Shown here one piece after another: positions 52,914 through 61,944 of a stretch of DNA of 64,000 nucleotides (position 1 is the stretch's first letter; every line of letters begins with the position of its first letter). The stretch comes from JACPYM01 sp031423495 (lineage in GTDB: Bacteria; Acidobacteriota; Blastocatellia; RBC074): NCBI GenBank assembly GCA_031423495.1, contig JANPFP010000248.1:1-64000 (forward strand), given 5' to 3'. The position numbers and the translations under genes are program-made. The notes beneath the pieces were generated by a model that was not told the origin of the DNA, searched no databases, and was given only the letters and a program-made list of their open reading frames with translations.

Positions 52914-54143
52914 ATGAATAAGCAATGGTTATTGGCTGTCGTGCTGACAGCCCTGTGCTGCAACGCCTTCGCTCAGGACTGGCCGCAATGGCGCGGCCCG
53001 AATCGCGACGGTTCTGTGGCGAATTTCGTCGCGCCCAAAGTTTGGCCGGAACAGCTAAAGAGCAAGTGGAAAGTTTCTGTCGGCATCGGGCACGCTTCGC
53101 CGGTCGTCACGGGCAAGCGCGTCTTTCTGCATTCGCGCGTCGGCGAAAACGAAGTCGCGCAAGCTTTTGATGTGGATACGGGTAAGCAACTTTGGCAGGA
53201 CGCTTATCTGGTCGCTTATACGATGAACGGCGCTGCGACCAGCCACGGCAAAGGGCCGAAGTCTACGCCTGTCGTGGCGGATGGACGATTGTTCACCGTC
53301 GGCATCACCGGCGTATTGACGGCATATGACGCAGCGAGCGGCAAGCGGCTGTGGCGCAAAGAAGGCAAAGCATTGTTCGGCGCTGAGTCGCCCTTGTTCG
53401 GCACGGCGGCTTCGCCCATCGTTGAGCGCGGCCTCGTCATCGTCGCGCTGGGCACAGATGACAAAGGCGGCGTGATTGCGTTTGACACGGCGACGGGTGC
53501 AGAAAAATGGCGCTGGACGGGCGATGGGCCGGGTTACGCGACACCCATCGTGGTCGAGTTAGTAGGCAAGCGGCAGATCGTCACGCAATCGGCGCACAAA
53601 ATCATCGGCCTGTGGGCTGACAACGGCAGCTTGTTATGGGAAATGCCTTTCGAGACTGAATACGTGCAAAACATCGTGACGCCGCTGTTGCACCAAGACC
53701 TGCTGATTTTTTCAGGTATTAACAAAGGCGTATTCGCGGTGCGGTTGGGTTACGCAAATAACCAATGGACGACAACCGAAGTGTGGCGCACTAAAGAAGC
53801 CTCAATGTATATGAATTCGCCGGTGTTGGTCGGCGCTACGCTTTATGGCTTTTCGCATCGCAACAAAGGGCAATTTTTCGCGCTCAACGCCGACACCGGC
53901 AAAACGGTTTGGACGAGCGATCCGCGACAAGGCGAAAACGCGCTGCTCACGCAAGCTAATGGTTTTGTTTTCGGCCTGACCAATGACGCCGAACTGATCG
54001 TAATCAACGCCAATGCCAAGCTGCCTAACATAACAAAAAAATATAAAGCGGCTGACAGCGCGGCGTGGGCGCATCCGGCTTTCACGGGCAATGTTGTCTT
54101 GGTAAAGGACGTGAATTCGCTAAGAGCTTTAAGCTGGGAATAA
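52914..54143 (+). CDS. Exported PQQ-binding-like beta-propeller protein
   Basis: A 409-residue exported protein with a signal peptide (about 1-20, AFAQ) followed by DWPQWRGPNRDG, the usual start of secreted WD40-like PQQ propellers. About seven blades follow with AYDAASGKRLW, AFDTATGAEKWRW and ALNADTGKTVW, each with the Trp-dock pattern. No dehydrogenase catalytic domain is present, so it is likely a scaffold or binding protein like BamB or an orphan PQQ-repeat protein. AGAGGAG precedes the ATG. Confidence 0.9.
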   Translation: MNKQWLLAVVLTALCCNAFAQDWPQWRGPNRDGSVANFVAPKVWPEQLKSKWKVSVGIGHASPVVTGKRVFLHSRVGENEVAQAFDVDTGKQLWQDAYLVAYTMNGAATSHGKGPKSTPVVADGRLFTVGITGVLTAYDAASGKRLWRKEGKALFGAESPLFGTAASPIVERGLVIVALGTDDKGGVIAFDTATGAEKWRWTGDGPGYATPIVVELVGKRQIVTQSAHKIIGLWADNGSLLWEMPFETEYVQNIVTPLLHQDLLIFSGINKGVFAVRLGYANNQWTTTEVWRTKEASMYMNSPVLVGATLYGFSHRNKGQFFALNADTGKTVWTSDPRQGENALLTQANGFVFGLTNDAELIVINANAKLPNITKKYKAADSAAWAHPAFTGNVVLVKDVNSLRALSWE

Positions 54144-54146
54144 AGC

Positions 54147-54189
54147 AACTTTGTGTAGGGCAGGATTAAATCCTGCCCTACACAAAGTT
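54147..54189. repeat. Perfect GTAG-type palindrome acting as shared terminator
   Basis: Two 21-bp arms (AACTTTGTGTAGGGCAGGATT and complement) surround a single A. The GTAG and CTAC tetranucleotides frame the hairpin GGCAGGATT. It separates convergent genes with 3 bases to one stop codon and supplies the TAA stop of the other. It may be a single REP unit and also work as a terminator, though Ts are few. Confidence 0.9.
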
Positions 54190-57100
54190 AGAACAATAGC
54201 TTCAAGCCGAATTGCACACGGCGCGGGCTTTGGGCCGAACGGATGCTGCCAAACGTGGGCGAGCCCAGGAAGTTATCTGGCAAGTCAAAGTTGGTGTGGT
54301 TAAATAAATTAAAAAACTCAGTGCGGAATTGCAGGTTTAACTGTTCTCTCAGCTTCGTATTTTTGACTAACGAGAAATTCACGTTTTGATAACCCGGCCC
54401 GTCGAGAATGTTACGACCTGAGTTACCAAACGTACCCGGACGCGAGAAACTAAACGCTGAAGTGTTAAACCATTTTTCCGGCGTAGGGTTATCGAGTTTC
54501 GCCTGACCGATCAGCAACGGACGATCATTTGCGCCAAAACCTAAATTCGCACGTCCGGTGTTGCTGTTATCAATATCCGACAACAAAGCCACCGTTAGCG
54601 GGCGTCCGCCTTGAAAAACCAACACGCCATAAGATTGCCAGCCACCCCATAACTTATCTTTGCCAAACGGCAAGTCATAAGAATAACTCAGCGAAAAACG
54701 ATGGCCGATGTCGAAATTCGACCGTCCGCGTTCGGCGCGCAAGTTATTGCTGTCTTGCGGGAAATTCGGGTCAGCCGCGCTGTTAAAAAAGCCCGAAGCG
54801 TTATCAATGCTCTTTGACCACGTATAGCTCGCCAGCAGCGAAAGTCCTGCGCTCAGGCGCTGTTGTAAGCGCGTTTGCAAGCTGTGGTAGCTCGAACTCG
54901 CGCTTGACTCCTGTAACAGGATGTCTTCAAAAGCCGGATTGGGCCGCAAATAAGGAATCAACGGATTAGGCAACCGCGGCCCCGGTTGCGGTTGATTGGC
55001 ATCGCGCGCGGCGAGTAACTTAGTACCTTTTGATCCGACGTAAGCTACTTCCAACACGCGGCTGCTGCCGAGTTGTTGTTGCACACCCAAGTTCCAATGT
55101 TGCACATAAGGCGTCCGCAAGTCGCGCTGAAACGCCGAAGCCGAACTCGGCAGCGCAAACGGGAAGTTCGCCGGAAAAGGATTATTCACAAACAGCGGCA
55201 ATTGTTGCAGCGGGAAATAAAAATTCAGCGTGAAATAAGGCGCGCTAAAATATAGACCTTCGCTCGGAGCCAGCGGCGATTGATCGTAATAAACACCGTA
55301 ACCAGTTCTCACTACCGTGTTATTCGCCACCGTCCACGCAACGCCCACGCGCGGTGCGAAGTTATTTTTATCGGCCAGATAACCTGAGCGCGGTACGCCG
55401 TTTTGGCCTACGGGAACTAACTTGCGCGCGGTTAAGTCATAAATGTTTGCGCGGTCGGTCGTGTCTACGCCGGGATCGTTGTATTCATAACGCAGGCCGA
55501 GCGACAAGGTTAAGCTACGACGCAAGCGATAACTGTCATTGACGAATAAGTTATAACTCTCAGCACGCAAATGCTGCGGGTTGTCTAACTTAGCTCCGCC
55601 GGTAAAAACCGGTACGCCAAATAACAAGTCAGCCAGCGCATTGCCGGTGATGGCGGGCACGGGGCGTCCGGTGGCATCCAAAGTAAACGCCGAGAAGGTC
55701 AGAAAGCCGCGCGATTGCACGTCACGAAAAGCGTTTTGCTGAATCTTGCGAATGTCAGCGCCAAACTTAACCAGATGTGCGCCGCGCGACCACGTCGCCG
55801 TATCGAGCAACTGATAAGTATTCGTCGCGCTGAATTGCGGGCTGTTAAATTCGTGGCCGATAGGCGAATAACCGGTGAGCGTAATAAAACTCAGCCCGAA
55901 ATCGCGCGGGTTGCGCGATAGCTCAGGCATGCCGACTTGCTGGTTGATGCTGACGCCCGCGTTTTGTTGCGTAACTGAACTCGCCGTGCGGCTGAAAGCT
56001 ATGCGCAGGTCATTCACAAACGCCGGAGAAAAAATATGCGTTTCGCCCAACATAATGTTTTGGCCGCGACGCGGTACGTCGTTGCCGTAACCCGGAACTT
56101 GCGTGAAGGTCGGCCCCGCGAATGGTTCGAATAACAAACGGTCATTAAAGCTATAACGCGCGGCGAATTGCGAGCTATTGCTGAATTGATGATCTAAGCG
56201 AACGTCGAATAAATCATTGCGGTCGCGTTGCGTAGGCGACGAAATATAATTCGCCAACGGCGTAGCGCGGTTGGGCAACGGATATAGCGCCGCGATTTTT
56301 GCGCCTACGGGATTGATGAAAGGCGCGGGCAAGGTATTGCCGGGGAACGGGAAGCCTGCGCCTTGCAGTCCTGGCGGGATTACCGGTTTAGGTAACAAGC
56401 TCGCCGAAAAATTGCCTTGCCGTTCAGCGAGCGTAGGCACGTTAGTTACTCGTGTTATGCCTTCGCGCAAGCGCGTACCTTCATAATCGGCAAAGAAAAA
56501 AGTTTTGTTTTCGATAATGCGTCCGCCCAACGAACCGCCGAACTGGTTGCGTTGATATTGCGGCGCGGGTTCGTTGCGCGGCGCAAAGAAATTGCGCGCA
56601 TCAAAAGCCTTGTTACGGAAAAATTCATACACCGTACCGTGAAAAGCGTTGCCGCCCGATTTGAGTACGACGTTGACTTGCGCGCCCGCGCTGCGTCCGA
56701 ACGAGGCGTCGTAGGTGCTGGTGGCGACTTCAAACTCGCGGATGGCGTCAACGGGCGGTTTGACGCCGAAGGTGTTGAGCTTGGGGTCTACGTTATAAAC
56801 ACCGTCGAGCAGGAAGTTATTCGCGTCTTCACGTGTGCCATTGATGTTAAACGCAAAATCACCACGCACCGAACCCGCCGAACCTTGTGCGGCAGGCGCT
56901 GCGCCGGGGACTAACAAAGAGAATTCGAGGAAGTTACGTCCGTCGAGGGGAAGGCCGGTAATTTGTAAGTTATCAATGACGGCTCCGTGAGAAGGAGAAT
57001 CTTGCTTAAGCGCATTCGCCGTTTTGACATCAACCGTATAAACACGCGCCTGGGCTGATAACTCAACATCCAAGCGGAAATTTTGGTTCACCGCGAGGTC

Positions 57101-57376
57101 AATACTAGCAGCGTATTTAGTAAACCCTTTTCGCTCCGCCGAGAGTTCATAGTTACCGGGTTTAACGAGAGAAAAGACATATTCTCCGTTCGCGTTAGTT
57201 ACTGATTTGCGTAACTCACCGGTATCAAGATGTTTAAGCTCCAACGTTGTATTGGGGATAACAGCCTTTTGCGCGTCGGTGATTTGTCCGCGAATTGTGC
57301 CACGATAGTTTTGGGCGAGAGCGGGAAAAGTAACTAAAAGTAATAAGAGCGAAAGTACGAATGGTCTAAAAGCCAC
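54188..57376 (-). CDS. Oar-like TonB-dependent outer-membrane protein
   Basis: A 1062-residue receptor. It has a signal peptide (about 1-21), a carboxypeptidase-regulatory domain (about 24-105, with TNANGEYVFSLVKPGNYELSA in slightly shorter form), a plug-like region (about 120-250, with RSAGAQVNVVLKSGGNAFHG) and a large beta barrel ending RRVQFGLKLLF with terminal Phe. Acidobacteriota encode many such OmpA-related or TonB-dependent transporters of unknown ligand. Codon and base composition agree with the neighbours. It is monocistronic, with palindromic repeats at both ends. Confidence 0.92.
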   Translation of the reverse strand: MAFRPFVLSLLLLLVTFPALAQNYRGTIRGQITDAQKAVIPNTTLELKHLDTGELRKSVTNANGEYVFSLVKPGNYELSAERKGFTKYAASIDLAVNQNFRLDVELSAQARVYTVDVKTANALKQDSPSHGAVIDNLQITGLPLDGRNFLEFSLLVPGAAPAAQGSAGSVRGDFAFNINGTREDANNFLLDGVYNVDPKLNTFGVKPPVDAIREFEVATSTYDASFGRSAGAQVNVVLKSGGNAFHGTVYEFFRNKAFDARNFFAPRNEPAPQYQRNQFGGSLGGRIIENKTFFFADYEGTRLREGITRVTNVPTLAERQGNFSASLLPKPVIPPGLQGAGFPFPGNTLPAPFINPVGAKIAALYPLPNRATPLANYISSPTQRDRNDLFDVRLDHQFSNSSQFAARYSFNDRLLFEPFAGPTFTQVPGYGNDVPRRGQNIMLGETHIFSPAFVNDLRIAFSRTASSVTQQNAGVSINQQVGMPELSRNPRDFGLSFITLTGYSPIGHEFNSPQFSATNTYQLLDTATWSRGAHLVKFGADIRKIQQNAFRDVQSRGFLTFSAFTLDATGRPVPAITGNALADLLFGVPVFTGGAKLDNPQHLRAESYNLFVNDSYRLRRSLTLSLGLRYEYNDPGVDTTDRANIYDLTARKLVPVGQNGVPRSGYLADKNNFAPRVGVAWTVANNTVVRTGYGVYYDQSPLAPSEGLYFSAPYFTLNFYFPLQQLPLFVNNPFPANFPFALPSSASAFQRDLRTPYVQHWNLGVQQQLGSSRVLEVAYVGSKGTKLLAARDANQPQPGPRLPNPLIPYLRPNPAFEDILLQESSASSSYHSLQTRLQQRLSAGLSLLASYTWSKSIDNASGFFNSAADPNFPQDSNNLRAERGRSNFDIGHRFSLSYSYDLPFGKDKLWGGWQSYGVLVFQGGRPLTVALLSDIDNSNTGRANLGFGANDRPLLIGQAKLDNPTPEKWFNTSAFSFSRPGTFGNSGRNILDGPGYQNVNFSLVKNTKLREQLNLQFRTEFFNLFNHTNFDLPDNFLGSPTFGSIRSAQSPRRVQFGLKLLF

Positions 57377-57396
57377 GATGATTCCTTTGATAGCAG

Positions 57397-57472
57397 TACG
57401 GGGAGCGTAAGCGACCTGCGTCTCGGCAAAGTAAGCATCCGCAAGGCTCAGGTCGCTTACGCTCCCCGTACC
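57397..57472. repeat. Inverted repeat, 23-bp perfect arms
   Basis: The arms GTACGGGGAGCGTAAGCGAC (plus CTG) and the complement are separated by 30 bp. It lies between the receptor start and the kinase gene. A shortened form of its outer sequence, GGTACGGGGAGCGT, also occurs at about 12598-12610. Confidence 0.9.
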
Positions 57473-57600
57473 GCCTTTATATTGATTGTCAGATTGATTG
57501 CCTATGCTAACAGGAGATGGGCAACTCTGAAACGCAGGCTTGGTGAAATAAGTTCATTTCGATTTGGGCGGAGCGGCGAGGCTGTTTTAGAGTGGTGGTT

Positions 57601-58623
57601 ATGAACTCATCCACAACCTATTGGCTGGGCGTAGACGGTGGCGGCACGCATACGCGCGCTGCGTTGGCAGACGCGGCGGGCAACGTATTGGCAGAGGGCC
57701 ACGCCGAAGCCGCCAATCTCGTGCGCGTCGGGCTGCCCGCCGCGATCAACAACATTCAGCGCGCCGTTCACGAAGCCTGCGACAAGCTGAAAATCAAAAC
57801 GCAACAAATCGCTTCGGCCTGCTTCGGACTCGCGGGCGTAGGCAATGCCAAACATCACGCGGCGATGCTGGCGGCTTTGCAAAACGTATTCCCGCACGTC
57901 GCCATTCGCCTTGAAACCGATGCGCGCATCGCGCTGGCGGGCGCTACGGATTTGCACGCGGGCGTAGTGATCATTGCGGGTACGGGTTCGATTTCGTGCG
58001 GCATCAATGCGGCGGGACGGTTCGCGCGCGCTGGCGGCTGGGGGCCGGTGATGGGCGACGAAGGCAGCGGTTCTTACATCGGACGCCGCACGCTCGAAGC
58101 CGTCGTGATGGCTTATGATCAACGCGGCGCGCCTACGTCAATGACGGCGGAGGTGTTGCGACAATTCGGCGTGACGGCTGCGCCCGAATTGCCGCCCGTG
58201 ATTTATGACGCATCGCCCGAAGAGCGCCAACTCATTCAACAAAAGATTTCGCAACTCTCGCGCGTCGCGGTGCAATGCGCAGCGGCAGGCGATTGGGTAG
58301 CGACGCAAATCCTGCAAGCGGCTTCGCTCGAACTGGCGCGCGCGGCTTGCGCAGTGATTACGCAACTCGATTTGAATCACCAACGCTTCCCCGTCGCCTA
58401 TGTCGGCGGCGTATTCGAAGCAGGCGAATTGATGCTGGCTCCGCTGCGCGCTGAGATTCAACGCTTCGCGCCGTTGGCTGAACTCGGCGCGCCACTGCAT
58501 TCGCCAATGGTGGGCGCGGTGAAGTTGGCGCAAAGCGTGTCCGTAGCCCGACCGTTAGAGAGGGCTACCTCGGCACTGGACGCAACGGCGTCACCGAACC
58601 CAATCAAAACATCCTTGAGGTAG
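57601..58623 (+). CDS. BadF/BadG/BcrA/BcrD-family sugar kinase, probable MurNAc/GlcNAc kinase
   Basis: A 340-residue ASKHA-fold ATPase. It has GVDGGGTHTRAALADAAGN (phosphate-1), AGTGSISCGINAAGRF (adenosine region) and VGGVFEAGELMLAPLR. The family includes GlcNAc kinase and MurK, a MurNAc/GlcNAc kinase found beside murQ, as here. A role in cell-wall sugar recycling is therefore likely. About the last 27 residues and the TAG stop are encoded by the 123-bp repeat at 58533, so the natural end has been replaced. The ATG at 57601 is preferred over upstream GTGs. Confidence 0.88.
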   Translation: MNSSTTYWLGVDGGGTHTRAALADAAGNVLAEGHAEAANLVRVGLPAAINNIQRAVHEACDKLKIKTQQIASACFGLAGVGNAKHHAAMLAALQNVFPHVAIRLETDARIALAGATDLHAGVVIIAGTGSISCGINAAGRFARAGGWGPVMGDEGSGSYIGRRTLEAVVMAYDQRGAPTSMTAEVLRQFGVTAAPELPPVIYDASPEERQLIQQKISQLSRVAVQCAAAGDWVATQILQAASLELARAACAVITQLDLNHQRFPVAYVGGVFEAGELMLAPLRAEIQRFAPLAELGAPLHSPMVGAVKLAQSVSVARPLERATSALDATASPNPIKTSLR

Positions 58624-58655
58624 CCCTCTCTAACGGTCGGGCTACGGACACGCTT
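58533..58655. repeat. Complete 123-bp GTAG-ended inverted-repeat element, copy 3
   Basis: The arms and length are the same as in copy 2 (9409-9531), while the spacer is in the opposite orientation. It overlaps the 3' end of the kinase gene and ends 30 bases before murQ. Both genes remain open. Confidence 0.95.
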
Positions 58656-58684
58656 CGCGCCCTTGTCAGCTAACAATCAATACT

Positions 58685-59575
58685 ATGACAACGACTGAAC
58701 AACTCAATCCAAACACTTCCAACATTGACCAACTACCTACGCTCGAAGCCCTGCGCGTAATGAACGCCGAAGACCGCAAGGTCGCCGAAGCTGTCGAGCA
58801 AGCCCTGCCCGCCATTGCGCAAGCCGTAGACGGTATTGCCGAACGGCTGCAACGCGGTGGGCGATTGCTTTACGTAGGCACAGGCACGAGCGGGCGGCTG
58901 GGCGTACTCGATGCCGCTGAATGTCCGCCGACATTTGGCGTGTCGCCTGAGTTAGTGCAAGGCGTGATCGCGGGTGGATACGACGCTTGTTACAAAGCGG
59001 TCGAGGCTTCTGAAGATGACCAGACGGCGGGCGCTACGGACTTGCAGGCGCGCAACCTGACCGACAACGACGTGGTCGTAGGCATCGCCGCCAGCGGGCG
59101 TACGCCTTATACGATTGGCGCGGTTGAATGCGCACGCGGCATTGGCGCACTGACGGCGTGCATTACGTGTAATGCCAACACCGCGCTCGCCGCTGCGGTA
59201 GACATTCCCATCGAAGTCATCGTCGGCCCCGAAGTCATCGCGGGTTCGACGCGTTTGAAATCGGGTACGGCGCAAAAGCTGGTGTGCAATATGCTTTCGA
59301 CCATGACGATGGTGCGGTTGGGATACGTGACGGGTAACCGCATGACGAATCTCAAAACTAGCAACATCAAGTTGCGACAACGCGCGACCGGCCTTGTGAT
59401 GAACGAATGCGGGCTGGATGAAACGCAAGCACAGGCTGTATTGGAAGCTGCGAACTGGGACTTGCGCGTCGCCCTCGTCATGCAAAAAGCGAATGTCACG
59501 GCGGAACGCGCGCTGGCGGCATTGGCAGCAAATACGTTCACGATTGCCCAAGCGGTGGCTTGGCTCAAGCCGTAA
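58685..59575 (+). CDS. murQ: N-acetylmuramic acid 6-phosphate etherase MurQ
   Basis: A 296-residue SIS-domain enzyme that converts MurNAc-6-phosphate to GlcNAc-6-phosphate and lactate. The segments LLYVGTGTSGRLGVLDAAEC, EDDQTAGATDL, IAASGRTPYTIGAVE and STRLKSGTAQKLVCNMLSTM are all family motifs, with the catalytic Glu of the E-D-D stretch. The length is normal. It follows the kinase gene, with the 123-bp element in between, so both belong to one recycling unit. Confidence 0.97.
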   Translation: MTTTEQLNPNTSNIDQLPTLEALRVMNAEDRKVAEAVEQALPAIAQAVDGIAERLQRGGRLLYVGTGTSGRLGVLDAAECPPTFGVSPELVQGVIAGGYDACYKAVEASEDDQTAGATDLQARNLTDNDVVVGIAASGRTPYTIGAVECARGIGALTACITCNANTALAAAVDIPIEVIVGPEVIAGSTRLKSGTAQKLVCNMLSTMTMVRLGYVTGNRMTNLKTSNIKLRQRATGLVMNECGLDETQAQAVLEAANWDLRVALVMQKANVTAERALAALAANTFTIAQAVAWLKP

Positions 59576-59974
59576 TCACAACAAGCGTTGGTCTAACGGA
59601 GTGCGCGTTTCGTGTTTTATCAGCGCCACCAAATCAGCGTGATAACAGATGAGGGCGCGATGAGACGGGCCAACGCCCGCCAGTGCGGCGGCGTCTGGGA
59701 TGCGTTCGGCCCTGATAAAAATCACGGCTTGCGAAAAACGTGAGTTCGCCCGCAAGGCCGCGAGCGCAGCCCTTATCTGATTGGGCGATAAGTCTAACAA
59801 CACAAGACTCCGCTTATCGAAATCAAGGGCGGCGCATTCGGCGGACGTGGCGACCTGAATGACCGTGAAACCTTCGCTTTCTAACCAATGTGCCAGCCAG
59901 AGAATTTGGGCAGACTGATCGCTGAAAAGAACTATCTTTTTTGTCGTAAGTTCGTTCGTAGTTGACGGTGACAT
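59576..59974 (-). CDS. Degenerate receiver-like protein
   Basis: A 132-residue protein with CheY-like layout: IVLFSDQSAQILWLAHWLES for strand 1 and helix 1, LVLLDLSPNQIRAAL around the usual phospho-acceptor (Asp about 72), and VIFIRAERIP for strand 4. The acidic pair of strand 1 is reduced to a single Asp and the Lys of strand 5 is not clear, so phosphorylation is doubtful. The start is placed at 59974. It is the last gene of a minus-strand cluster with a 37-residue membrane protein and an HtrA-like protease. Confidence 0.7.
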   Translation of the reverse strand: MSPSTTNELTTKKIVLFSDQSAQILWLAHWLESEGFTVIQVATSAECAALDFDKRSLVLLDLSPNQIRAALAALRANSRFSQAVIFIRAERIPDAAALAGVGPSHRALICYHADLVALIKHETRTPLDQRLL

Positions 59975-60012
59975 AGTTTTGATTGCCACCCCGTCTGAGC
60001 GAACGTGCGGGG

Positions 60013-60126
60013 TCAGGCTTTCGCGCGGGTCTCGACCCATCGTTCGAGACCGTCAGTTAAAGCAAGCAGGGCGTTGACAGCCACCAGCAAGCCGCTCAAG
60101 ACAAGGTAATTCAGCCATAATTTCAT
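60013..60126 (-). CDS. 37-residue single-helix membrane protein
   Basis: A very short gene with a textbook AAGGAG site 9 bases before its ATG at 60126. The product starts MKLWLNYLVLSGLLVAVNAL and continues with a charged tail (about residues 25-37, TDGLERWVETRAKA end). One hydrophobic helix (about 4-22) spans the membrane. It sits 31 bp after the protease stop and 38 bp before the receiver-like gene. The strong ribosome-binding site, the sensible topology and the operon position support it as real. Confidence 0.7.
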   Translation of the reverse strand: MKLWLNYLVLSGLLVAVNALLALTDGLERWVETRAKA

Positions 60127-60157
60127 AACGTATTGCTCCTTATTCAATCGCCATCTT

Positions 60158-61210
60158 TCACGGAATGAGCGTCTTGAGTTCGACAATCGCTCCGCCCCGC
60201 CAGGCTTTGATGACTAGCGGTTCGCCCGTACGCAGCGCGTTCAAACGCTTTTGCATTTCTTTCACACTGGCATAATCGGGACGCACCGGGATGCCGTTCA
60301 TTTCGAGCAAAATATCGCCGCCGATAAACATGACTTGTTCGCCGATCTGAACGGGCAGTTTGCTTTCGCGCAATCCCAGTTGCGCGCCAAGTGAGTTCAT
60401 CGCCACCGATTGCACGAGCAAGCCCGCGCTCTGCGGCAAGTTGAAAGCCTGAGCCAACACGTTTTCGAGCAGCAAGGCTTCAAATCCCAGCCAGCTTTGT
60501 TTTTCTTCCAACATCAAACGGCGCACGGTGTTAGAGGCCACGGCAAAACCGGGGCCGGTGGTTTGCTCCCCTTTGGTCAATACGTGCGTGACGATACCGA
60601 CGACCTCGCCCGCCAAGTTGAAAAGGGGCCCGCCTGAATTGCCCTGATAAAGCGCAAGGTCTATTTGCAATGTCTCAAGTGCTGAGAGGTTTTCGAGTAC
60701 GTTTTCTGCCGTACGCCGTGCGCTCACCCAGCCCACCGCCAGCGAATGGCGGGCGCTATAAGGTGCGCCGATGGCGAACACCTGATCGCCCGATTCAACC
60801 AAATTGGAATCGCTCAGGCGTGCGATGACAGCATTGGCTGGTAAGCGTTCGATTTGCAGCATCGCCAAATCAGCCGCAGGCGCGACCGCCAGCACGCGCG
60901 CCGCCATTCGCGTTCCATCCAGAAACTCGACTTCGATGTGATCGGCAGTTTTGATGACGTGGGCGGCGGTCAACACCTTGCCGTCAGCGGCAATCAAAAC
61001 GCCTGAACCAATGCCTTGTTCTTGCGACGGCTCGCTCGCTATGTTGGGGGCGGACCCGCGGTCCGAGACTTCTTCGCGCGTATGCACTACGACCACCGAG
61101 GCGTTGACGCGCTTGAACACTTCGCGCAGCGATTGCGCGCTGACGTCATTTGTCACCAATGAAATAAAGCAAACCAACAACAGCAGACGATGGATATTTT
61201 GAACTTTCAT
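60158..61210 (-). CDS. HtrA/DegP-like exported serine protease with PDZ domain
   Basis: A 350-residue protease with a signal peptide (about 1-26, VSAQ). The catalytic triad reads His in LTAAHV (about 84), Asp in ADLAMLQI (about 114) and Ser in GNSGGPLFN (about 190). A C-terminal PDZ-like domain includes QIGEQVMFIGGDILLEMNG. It acts in envelope protein quality control. The start at 61210 gives a proper signal peptide, and an in-frame codon at 61243 is less likely. The downstream 37-residue membrane protein may be a partner. Confidence 0.9.
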   Translation of the reverse strand: MKVQNIHRLLLLVCFISLVTNDVSAQSLREVFKRVNASVVVVHTREEVSDRGSAPNIASEPSQEQGIGSGVLIAADGKVLTAAHVIKTADHIEVEFLDGTRMAARVLAVAPAADLAMLQIERLPANAVIARLSDSNLVESGDQVFAIGAPYSARHSLAVGWVSARRTAENVLENLSALETLQIDLALYQGNSGGPLFNLAGEVVGIVTHVLTKGEQTTGPGFAVASNTVRRLMLEEKQSWLGFEALLLENVLAQAFNLPQSAGLLVQSVAMNSLGAQLGLRESKLPVQIGEQVMFIGGDILLEMNGIPVRPDYASVKEMQKRLNALRTGEPLVIKAWRGGAIVELKTLIP

Positions 61211-61260
61211 TTTATGCAGCAACCAATCGGTCGTTATTGCCAACGAGTAAGAAAGAAAAG

Positions 61261-61749
61261 TTACAGCGCAACGGCAAGCTGGCTAATCACCTTGCGCTCG
61301 TGCGTCAGGCTGCGGCGCGGCCATCCGTTGACCGGACGCGAAGCCTCTACCAGTTCGTCGCAATGCGTTAGCAAGTTTTGCTTTAACACTGCGCGGTCAG
61401 CGGCAGGCAAGGTCGCCAAAATATCGTGAATGGAATCAATCGCCTGCTGAAAAAACGTTGCACCAGGACGTTGCGCCAGCCACTGTTGCCAAAGCGCTTT
61501 GGCGTTGCCGTCAGTGAAGGCAAAACGCGAACACGCCGCACGGCATAACAGTTCGCCTTCGCGCAAACTGACGTAACCATCGGCCCAGGCGACTTGCAAA
61601 CTCGGCAACAACCACAGCAAGCGCGCAGTCTGGTTGGTGAAACCCATCGCGCTTATCCGGTGCAAGATCGTTTCGTCAGTCACGCCCAGCACGGTCGCCA
61701 TTTGTTTGAACTCAGCTTCAGTCGGTTCAGCAACAATCATCGTGTCCAT
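61261..61749 (-). CDS. TerB-like helical protein, paralogue of the protein at 6843
   Basis: A 162-residue protein with AGAGGAAAG before the ATG. The core LLWLLPSLQVAWADGYVSLR and following helix correspond to the protein at 6843-7448, with the same Ala-Trp-Ala and acidic-Gly-acidic-like spacing. The N-terminus differs. It lies 51 bp upstream of the HtrA-like gene on the same strand. The function is unknown. Confidence 0.65.
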   Translation of the reverse strand: MDTMIVAEPTEAEFKQMATVLGVTDETILHRISAMGFTNQTARLLWLLPSLQVAWADGYVSLREGELLCRAACSRFAFTDGNAKALWQQWLAQRPGATFFQQAIDSIHDILATLPAADRAVLKQNLLTHCDELVEASRPVNGWPRRSLTHERKVISQLAVAL

Positions 61750-61785
61750 CGTCTTTCCTCTGTCATCCTTTTTTTGTTTTCGGGA

Positions 61786-61830
61786 ATGACAGGAGCGAAT
61801 CAAGCCCCTCGCTTGATTCGCTCCTGTCAT
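61786..61830. repeat. Perfect 20-bp hairpin upstream of the TerB-like gene
   Basis: The arms ATGACAGGAGCGAATCAAGC and the complement surround a CCCTC loop. The minus-strand 3' side is TTCCCG, with a T-rich tract some bases later. It lies in the 5' region of the TerB-like gene, where it could hinder or attenuate transcription. It has no GTAG head. Confidence 0.8.
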
Positions 61831-61848
61831 CGCTGTCTCCTGCGAGAC

Positions 61849-61944
61849 TCACGCGGTCTTGAGCAAACGGTATGCCGCGTGCGGTTTGGTGAATTCCTGA
61901 GCTAATACCGCATAAGTCACCACTTCGCCGCTGGTCACGCTGTC
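61849..61944 (-). pseudogene. Possible fragment of an alkyltransferase-like gene
   Basis: On the minus strand a 31-codon frame with a stop at both ends encodes VTSGEVVTYAVLAQEF, then PHAAYRLLKTA. This is like the DNA-binding helix-turn-helix of MGMT/ATL proteins (GxxVTYxxLA...AARAV). There is no start with a ribosome-binding site. It may be a decayed remnant, or chance. The rest of this 394-bp gap shows nothing recognisable. Confidence 0.3.
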
